Assembly: GCF_000275845.1 (NCBI RefSeq)
Contig: NW_006766902.1
Coordinates: 454,962-518,961, forward strand
Source of the DNA: Dichomitus squalens LYAD-421 SS1
Lineage: Eukaryota; Basidiomycota; Agaricomycetes; Polyporales; Polyporaceae
DNA: 64,000 nt
Direction of reading: 5' to 3'
The notes under the pieces: model-generated
Databases searched by the model: none
Told to the model about the DNA's origin: nothing
Seen by the model: the letters and a program-made list of their open reading frames with translations, nothing else
Translations under genes and position numbers: made by a program
Shown: positions 57,260-64,000 of the stretch, in pieces
Numbering within the stretch: position 1 is the stretch's first letter
Layout of the letters: each line of letters begins with the position of its first letter

Positions 57260-60200
57260 ATGCCTATCCACGATGTACTCCGTCAGCGAGTGCAGCCTCT
57301 CACAGCAGCATTGACTTCGAACAGGATATTCCTCTACTGCATCTTCAGCGTATTCGCCGTAGCCGCGACTATTGCGAACGCATGTCGTGCACACAGCAAC
57401 TTCTACTCCGTCTCGATCTACCTGTCCAAAAGTAGCCGCAGTGTCCTGGTGAGCCATGTCCTCGCCTCGGCCCAATTCGCTTCCATTAAGCCCACCTCAA
57501 GGTTCTCGCGAATTTTGGGATCATCTGTTCCCTTCTATTCGGTCGCGTCCTTCAAAAACTATTCTTTGGCACCCTCCAGCCTAGAGAAGTCGAGGTATGT
57601 CTCCCCCTCGCTATGCCCTCATGCGTGTTGTTCATTGCGATCCAAGCGGCTCTATGACCAAACATGGATGTTCGTCACCGAGTCTCTCCTCGCCTTCACG
57701 ATCTTCAGGGACGAGTTCGACGTGCCGTTTCTCCTCATGTTTGGTTTCCTCCTATTCGTCAAGTGTTTTCATTGGCTTATGGCCGACCGCGTGGAATCTG
57801 TACGTATATCGCACATGTCCCTCCACATGGCACTAACCTCTTCCCCTTTAGATGGACCAAACGAATTATCCCGGACCTCCTACTCTCTTTCACGTCCGCA
57901 TAAACGTCCTATTCTTTGTTCTATGGGCGGTCGACACGATGATGTTTGCCTTCGCCGTCGAGAGCACGTTGACACATGGAGTCGGGGGTATGGTCTTATT
58001 TGCAAGCGAGGTGAGTTTCTGTTCCCTCTCCCCCGATGTGAAAGATCGGTGTTAGTTGTTCTACGATCGTTGCGGTCTGAAGTTGTCAAGGTAACATTAG
58101 AGGGCATGGGGTCATTTCCTGCGGGTCGCAATTTGCGCCTGAAAATGCAGTAGTCCACGTTAAATCGAGGCGACGGCGTTCCTTGCTCCGTGGTCTCATG
58201 TCTTGCGTGTGATGCACCTTTTAATGTCCTTACTGAAGAGTCGTGAGTCGTGGATAGGGCGCGAAGGCACTTCGGGCCGTCTTTCTCCACTAGGCAAACA
58301 TGCATTCCGGGCGACACTAACACACGTCCTCGTTATAGTATGCCATCCTCCTCGCAAGCGCCCTCAATGCCATGTTACGGTACATCCTTTCGATCCTCGA
58401 TCTGCGGAGGGCTCGCGCGCGCGGCGGCGAGAATGCGCCTCCATGGGAGAACAAGAGCATGTACATCTTCTACATCGAACTTCTGACAGGTGCGTTCATG
58501 TTAGAATTGGAGTAGAGATGGCGCTGGATGCCTTGGTGTCCTTACTCCCTTACTCTAGACTTTCTCAAGCTCGCAACGTACATGACGTTCTTCATGATCA
58601 TACTGACATTCTACGGCCTGCCGCTGAACATCATTCGTGACGTTTTTGTGACCGCACGCTCGTTCATCACGCGTCTACGGGCCCTCGTCCGGTACCACAA
58701 CGCTACCCGCGACATGGATCGGCGCTATCCCGACGCGACCGAAGCTGAACTAGCGGAGATGTCCGATCGCACTTGCATCATCTGCCGCGAGGAAATGCAG
58801 TCTCGAACACCGGCTACTGCCCAACAGCCGGGACCTGCCGATCAGGGTGCGGCGGATGGGGAACAGCAGCAGCAGCAGCCAACCCCGTTACCACCTGTCG
58901 ATGGGCCTAACATGACGCCCAAGAAGCTCCCTTGCGGTCATATCTTCCACTTCCAGTGTCTTCGCTCTTGGCTCGAGCGCCAACAGAGTTGCCCTACGTG
59001 GTTCGTATTCGACGGAGATCTCCATGTTGTGAAGGATCTGACTGATTTGCGTCTGTAGTCGTCGCACGGTTCTTGATAACAATGCTACGCCTCATGCTAA
59101 TCAGGCGCCTGGTCAAGGCCAAGGCCGCGCTGCTCGCCCTCGCCCAGGTGCTGCACCCGTACCGAATGCTCCCGGGCAGCAGGGCGCAGTGAATAATCCG
59201 CTCGGTTGGGTCGGACGTTTCCTCGGACTGCCCGCGCAAGTTCCAGCGCTCGATCCCCCGTTCCTGGGTGCACAAGGTCAATTCGCACAGGGTGCCGTAC
59301 CTGCACCGTTCCAGCAGCAGCTGCAGCCTAACCCTGGTATGGGCTGGGGTGCACCACCTGTCGCCGGCCAAGTGCCGCCTCCACCGCCGTTCTATGGCCC
59401 TGCTCATGGATGGCAGCATCAGGTTCCCGCGGGACAACCTCCTCATATGCAGCCGCCTCAACTGCAGCCGCCTCCGCTGTTCAGGGGTTTCTATGGTCCG
59501 GGACAGGCATGGCAGCCGTGGGGAGATCCTAGATGGTATGCGCCGCAACCTCAGCCTCAGGTGGTACCGCCGCAACAAGGGCAAGACGTTCCAGCCCAAG
59601 CGTCGAGCGTGCCCCCTCCCCCTGTGCCTACCCCTACCGTGCTAGGTGACGAACGACAACTTGCGGACCTCCCAGAGACACGGCGTGGGACATCGCAAGC
59701 GCCAACGCCTACTCCGACGACTTCTTCGAATGCAGTTGTCAATCCTGGGCCAGATTCAACAACGCAACTTACAGCTGCTCCCACAGAACCACAACCCAAT
59801 GATCCGAGAGCTGCAGCCACGCTTGCGGCGCTCAAGAGGCGTCAAGCTGGATCGGCTACATCCAGCTCGTCGGTCTCAGCGCCCGACAGCTCGGCTCGGA
59901 GCACAAGTGAGTCTACTACGGACCCGGGCGCTGCACCAGCGTCAACTGCGCCGAATGGAACAACACTGTCGGCGCCAGGGCCGTCTATTCTCCATGCCCC
60001 AACATCTTCGTCGGCTGCGTCTCCATCAGCTCCGGCTACCATGAGTGCAGGAACTGGTCCAGCTGCTCAGGACACGTCCATTTCTGCTCTTCCTCCCTTG
60101 ATCCCACTATACGACACGAGCATTGTGCAGCCCACACGCGTACATGGCTCTAACCCATACTTCGCGCCATACACTCACTCGTATCGTGCGCCGAACGGGC

Positions 60201-60634
60201 TTCCCAGCTCAACACGCGCCGCAGCTGGACAGACGCAGGATAGCTATTCGCGCCCTACTCGGGTCGGGGCAGGCTCGGGCTCTTCTTCGCGGACCCCGCT
60301 CAGCCAATTGCCGCCGACACTGACGGACGAGCAGCTCGCGCGGCTAGATAGGCTCACGCGCGAAGCGATCGACGAAAGGCTTCGCGTGCTCGAGGGAGTG
60401 TCGAGTGCGGTATACCGGTGTGTGGAGGAGTTGACCAGGGTGAGGAGTGTGTTGCCTCAAGTGAGGAGAGAGGCGCAGGAGCCTGGGAGAGGGTCTTCAT
60501 CGGCGTCGAACGGTGGCGACAGAAGGGCGGAAGGCTCAACATCGAGCGAGGAGGAGCGGTCTTCGTCCGAGGCGGAAAGCGATGGGGTTGTGATCTCTGA
60601 CCGAGATGCATCGAGCTCTGTCGAGGCGAGCTAG
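57260..60634 (+). CDS. HRD1: HRD1/SYVN1 ERAD E3 ubiquitin ligase
   Basis: Start taken at MPIHDVLRQRV (57260); an upstream first exon is possible. Membrane domain: RIFLYCIFSVFAVAATIANA, SNFYSVSIYLSKSSRSVL, LANFGIICSLLFGRVLQKLF, MFVTESLLAFTIFRDEFD, LLMFGFLLFVKCFHWLMADR, VLFFVLWAVDTMMFAFAV, YAILLASALNAMLRYIL and a last span FMIILTFYGLPLNIIRDV, as in Hrd1. The cytosolic RING-H2 reads CIICREEM with a Gln/Pro-rich insert, then CGHIFHFQCLRSW and CPTCRR, the last split by an intron near 58999-59057. A long Pro/Gln/Ser-rich tail follows to 60634. Hrd1 forms the ER retrotranslocation channel and ubiquitinates misfolded proteins. All RING ligands are present. Confidence 0.92.
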
Positions 60635-60831
60635 GTGCATGGGCTTCGCGTAGTGGATGTTTGTTCAGTCTGGGTATCGATATGGCTCTGTAACAGTCGC
60701 TTTCGCACGCATACATTGGAACACACATTGTATAATATTAGGCCAGGAGGGACAATTCCCGGGGGCTGATGTCTATATTATCGCAGAAGGCAGAGCTAGT
60801 TACACTATAAGTCTAGCGGAGAGACAAGGCA

Positions 60832-61540
60832 TTACGATGAGCTGGCGAGTAAAGTTTGAGCGTGTTTCCGCACAAGGTCGGCATCCACGCTGGACTTGTC
60901 GACTTGTCCGTAGAAGGCCTTGAATACTTGCCCTAATATCTTCTGTGGTGATCCCTTCGAAGTGATCTTAGAGACTTCCGGTGTAGCCAGAACCTCCTTC
61001 AAGATGCGCTCGATCTCGGCTTCGGGAAGGAGTGGTGGAAGGAAGGCTTCGAGGATCGCGGCCTCTTGCTGCTCCTTGGCGGCGAGGTCTGAGCGCGAAG
61101 CCTTTTTGAACTCAATCGCAGCGTCCATCTTGGAGGCGGATGATGAGCGAAGGGAGGCGGATGATGAGCGAAGGACACGATGGGATAAGTGATAGGGGTC
61201 GGACTCACACGCCGTACCGTGGCTTTTCGAAGGATGCTCGCTACCGTGGAGGGAGACGCGGTTCCGGAAGCGGCCTTGTCTGCAGCGTAGACTTCGGAAA
61301 GGACGGACTGGACATACGTAGGTATTCTAATGAGAGAGAAAAGCGACGAGAGGAAGACACTGACACGAATAGTTATAGACTTGACAGTGTTTTTCGTCTG
61401 CGAGAGCATCCGGTGCATTTCGTTCAAGCTGACGCCTATACATCCTGTCAGGCAGAGTGAAGACACACCTTCATAGCGTCCTTCAGCTCTGTCATCAGCC
61501 TCGCACGAATATCTTCGATCAATTTCACAAGACCGTCCAT
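60832..61540 (-). CDS. AIM41: AIM41/GatB-YqeY domain protein, probably mitochondrial
   Basis: The minus strand gives RARLMTELKDAMK, NTVKSITIR, SVLSEVYAADKAASGTASPS, TVASILRKATVRR, then DAAIEFKKASRSDLAAKEQQ and ILEAFLPPLLPEAEIERIL, ending FYGQVDKSSVDADLV and LLASSS. This is the complete YqeY fold (helices with the YxAAxxxR and EAxxLxxFLP patterns). YqeY proteins resemble the tRNA-binding tail of GatB; yeast Aim41 is mitochondrial but its reaction is unknown. The start is uncertain: Met at 61540 is used, but a presequence exon upstream (for example MHSLSASITTRLQQLLRAQ near 61710) may be joined by an intron I could not fix. Confidence 0.8.
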
Positions 61541-61912
61541 CCTAGTGAGCTCCTCAGCCTGAAGTCAAGAAACGGTGACGCACCATTGCCTGCGTCGGTA
61601 GATGCCTTACGTAGGCCCACTTTATGGTGTAGATAACACATCCTGCAGTTTTGCTGCGCTCTCAAAAGCTGCTGAAGGCGCGTAGTTATTGAGGCACTGA
61701 GGGAATGCATGACGCAACAAGCAGGGAGAGAGGATGGTGATGAACGGACGAGCACCTGGACGACGCGTCGGTGGAAGATCACGTGCGACCGGGACACGGT
61801 GAATCAGAGTCGCGGCGCGTTGATGGGGCGACGGTCGCAACGGTCTTCCTCCACTACCACCACCTCTACGAGCCCCTGACGTGCGGCCGACGTTAATCTG
61901 AAGACATTTGGG

Positions 61913-62741
61913 ATGCCTCCGAAGACCAAGACCGCGAAAAAGCGCGCTCGCTCTCCTGAGCCTGCCGCGACCAAGAGGGCGTCCAAACGCGGCAAAAAGG
62001 ACGCGTCGGCCACCAGTAGCATCGTCGAGGATACAACTCAGGTTCTGTTGCACCTGTAAATCTTCGTCCGTTTCGCAGCTGACATGTGTGCTATTGTAGA
62101 CTCAGACGCAAGACGCGTCCAACATAGACCCATCGAAGGCGGTCAAGCCGGCCGACGCACCGTCGTTTCAAGGCGCTTTCGATTTGTACGCCATGGAGCT
62201 GCCCTTTCTGAACTCGGTCTTCACACCGGCACGAGACTACGCCGCGTTGCTCGAGGTCATTCGAACGTACCAGGCAAAGCCCGACAACAGTGCCCGCATC
62301 TACTTACCCGCGGATGTCTCGACCGCGGGCCGTCTACAGAGTGGTGTCATCGAAGACCCCCTCGAGGACATGCCGTTCGAGCTTGCTCTGAGCCTTCTCA
62401 CGCTGAAGAACTCCTTGAGCTTCACAGCGTGTGAGTCCAGTGGGGCCTACTTTTCCGAGCCTACAAAGGCCTCCGCCGGTATCACAGGCTCTGTCGACCT
62501 CGAAAATGACCATTGCGGTGTCTCCTCCACCTCGGGATCATTCAAGATGCGTCGTGCTTGGGTGAGCTCGACCGGGAAGGATGAGATCTTCGAGGGCTTC
62601 GCTTCGGTGAAGATTGTGTATTCTGGGATGTACCGTCGCAAGTCCTTCGAGAATGGCTGCACGGTTAGCTTCCCTTTCTGGGCAATCAGGGCATGTGTCG
62701 GAGAGGACGGGAAGGAGATTGGCCTTCAGCCACTTCAATAA
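61913..62741 (+). CDS. Hypothetical protein with basic, nuclear-type N-terminus
   Basis: Two exons, 61913-62041 and 62100-62741 (intron 62042-62099), about 256 residues. The N-terminus MPPKTKTAKKRARSPEPAAT and KRASKRGKKD look like nuclear localisation signals. The rest contains FDLYAMELPFLNSVFTP, EDPLEDMPFELALSLLTLKN and a C-terminal beta-rich part (FEGFASVKIVYSGMYRRKSF). I recognise no family; it may be lineage-restricted. It is the last gene before the telomere-like end of the window. Confidence 0.6.
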
Positions 62742-62993
62742 TAGAATGGCACGCTTGCATTACTTTACTAGTAGGGGCCTGTGATAATATTTTCGACGCA
62801 TTTCGGCCGGAGTCTTTACAGTCCGTTGCAAATCAACAGTGCACGTCCCATAGACAAGTCCACAAGAATCTGAGCTCTGAGACTCAATAAGTAGTCTACC
62901 CATCGATAAAAGTGTGAAAATGCGGACCGCTGCATACAAGATGGCACATTATAATCTCTACGTCAGCAAAACTGCATTTCAATTGGCTTGCAG

Positions 62994-63362
62994 TGTTGAA
63001 CCCGGGGGGCGAAAGCCTCTCCCATGGGTGGCAACGACAGCGGATAGCCTGCAACTCACCTAGAAGGGTTGTTGGTTGTAAGAGGCTTGTTAGAGCGATG
63101 AGAGGGATGTTCGAGTGAACTGAACTGTAGATTGGGGGTACAGAGGTCCCCTATATATACTACTGTACATCTGTGGCTGCGTAGTACTATACAGTACCTT
63201 CCCAGGATGCACAGTTGCACAGAGAAGCAGTGCGTACACAGCGAAGCTGTGTGTGTACCACATGAGTAGTACAGCCTCGGTTATTGCAGTAAACGGCTGT
63301 GCCGTTCCATATCTTGTGACGGCTATGTTAGGCAAGCTATGTAAACCAGCGCTTGTTCAACA
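62994..63362 (-). mobile_element. LTR of a retrotransposon, minus orientation, with adjacent polypurine tract
   Basis: A 369-bp unit bounded by TGTTGAAC (62994) and GTTCAACA (63362), the TG...CA inverted ends of an LTR. Read on the minus strand it contains a TATA box (GTATATATAGGGG, near 63147-63160). Directly outside the 63362 end, the minus strand reads AGCGAGGGGGAG, a polypurine tract in the position expected just 5' of a 3' LTR. No gag-pol reading frame is left on that side, so this is a truncated remnant. The superfamily (Copia or Gypsy) is not resolved. Confidence 0.75.
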
Positions 63363-63888
63363 CTCCCCCTCGCTAAGTATCCAAATGGTTACGCAAGCGT
63401 AGCAGGCGCTTTAAGCAGCTCTGGACTTTGGGAAGTGGTAGGTTAGGGAGGGAGATCGAAACCGAGCGAAGCGAGGTGAGATCGACCGGTTAGGGTTGAG
63501 GGTGGGTTAGGCGAGCTGAGTCAACGGGGGCGTTGTGTGCTACAATGTCCTGTCCCGTTTCGCCTTTTATAGCTCATCAGGACTCTGCTTAGTGCATCCC
63601 TTTCGGGAAGTGCTTATCTCTTTGCCGTCTGTCTATCCGACGGCACAGGAGATAAGGTCAATTATGCTTACGATGCCGAACGCGGCCGGAGCTTTGTTCC
63701 GATAATGACTAAGTCTTACTTACTAATCACCGATCGGACTTAATCTTATCGCAATTCTAAGCGCGTATAGCGCTTAGATAAGATAGTCCGCCCTTATCCT
63801 TATCTTATCAAAGATGGAAGAGTGGAGACGCACCTGACTTGATGTCACGTGCTGTTAGACATGTGACTCAAGCGCCCTAGTACTATTG
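63363..63888. other. Subtelomere-like stretch with hairpin and telomere-like fragments
   Basis: No gene. It contains scattered telomere-like pieces (GGTTAGGGAGGG, GGTTAGGGTTGAGGG around 63448-63510) and a perfect 8-bp hairpin CTAAGCGC-GTATA-GCGCTTAG (63757-63777) surrounded by CTTATC/GATAAG motifs. Confidence 0.5.
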
Positions 63889-63966
63889 TTAGGGTTTAGG
63901 GTTTAGGGTTCCGGTTAGGGTTCGGGTTCGGTTAGGGTTCGGGTTCGGGTTAGCGTTAGGGTTAGC
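63889..63966 (+). repeat. Degenerate TTAGGG telomeric repeats
   Basis: Starts with three consecutive units (TTAGGGTTTAGGGTTTAGGG) and continues with variants GGTTCGGGTTCGG and TTAGCGTTAGGG. The G-rich strand runs toward the right end of the window, the orientation of a right chromosome end, but about 34 bp of non-repeat sequence follow, so this may be subtelomeric or interstitial. Confidence 0.8.
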
Positions 63967-64000
63967 TAATAGAACCAGAGTAAGTAACGACTTCGTTAAT

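Noticed and set aside
1..64000. CRISPR arrays, prophage or operon-like prokaryotic systems
   Set aside because: No regularly spaced repeats, no polycistronic layout; genes carry spliceosomal introns throughout.

Overview
The window looks like nuclear DNA from a filamentous basidiomycete (Agaricomycetes, perhaps Polyporales; the order is only a guess). The evidence is genes broken by many 45-65 bp GT-AG introns, Agaricomycete-type protein families (a 7-TM membrane protein, an EF-hand/ZZ protein, an F-box protein), a TTAGGG-type telomeric tract at the right end, and compact spacing with several divergent promoters. Gene models below were assembled by eye from reading frames, splice sites and family motifs. 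Splice positions quoted were read from the sequence; no similarity search was run.

Left part (1-13 kb): 5' part of an isoaspartyl peptidase/L-asparaginase (minus), a large EF-hand/ZZ-finger protein (plus), a 679-bp TA-flanked MITE broken by an N gap, dynamitin (dynactin p50, minus), an intron-containing tRNA-Ser(GCU), and a mitochondrial HAD phosphatase of the CECR5/HDHD5 type (minus). Middle (12.8-31.8 kb): an unknown protein, a peroxisomal dysferlin-domain protein (Pex30/Pex23-like), a 7-TM protein, an SRPK-like pseudokinase divergently paired with the mismatch-repair gene PMS1, a short-chain dehydrogenase, an F-box protein, a small unknown protein and a CON-6-type gene with CRE and TATA elements. 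From 32 to 41 kb is a gene-poor accessory stretch: a second, inverted MITE copy, a flavin monooxygenase, a different MITE with a 3-bp target duplication and a central palindrome, and a broken second copy of the flavin monooxygenase. Right part (41-63 kb): the TORC2 subunit HbrB/BIT61 divergent from the mitochondrial tRNA t6A synthase QRI7, a GEN1/YEN1-type resolvase, a membrane-anchored amidohydrolase, the ERAD ubiquitin ligase HRD1, an AIM41/YqeY-domain protein and an unknown basic protein. The last 1.2 kb is subtelomere-like: an LTR with an adjacent polypurine tract, a hairpin, and degenerate TTAGGG repeats.

Most genes are unrelated housekeeping functions: DNA repair (PMS1, GEN1), organelle maintenance (QRI7, AIM41, HDHD5, Pex30), ER quality control (HRD1), dynein transport (dynamitin) and TORC2 signalling. 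I found no biosynthetic cluster, CRISPR or bacterial-style system. The most unusual items are the two identical inverted MITE copies, whose N gaps appear to be assembly artefacts; the SRPK-like protein that has lost all catalytic residues; and the internally deleted monooxygenase paralogue.
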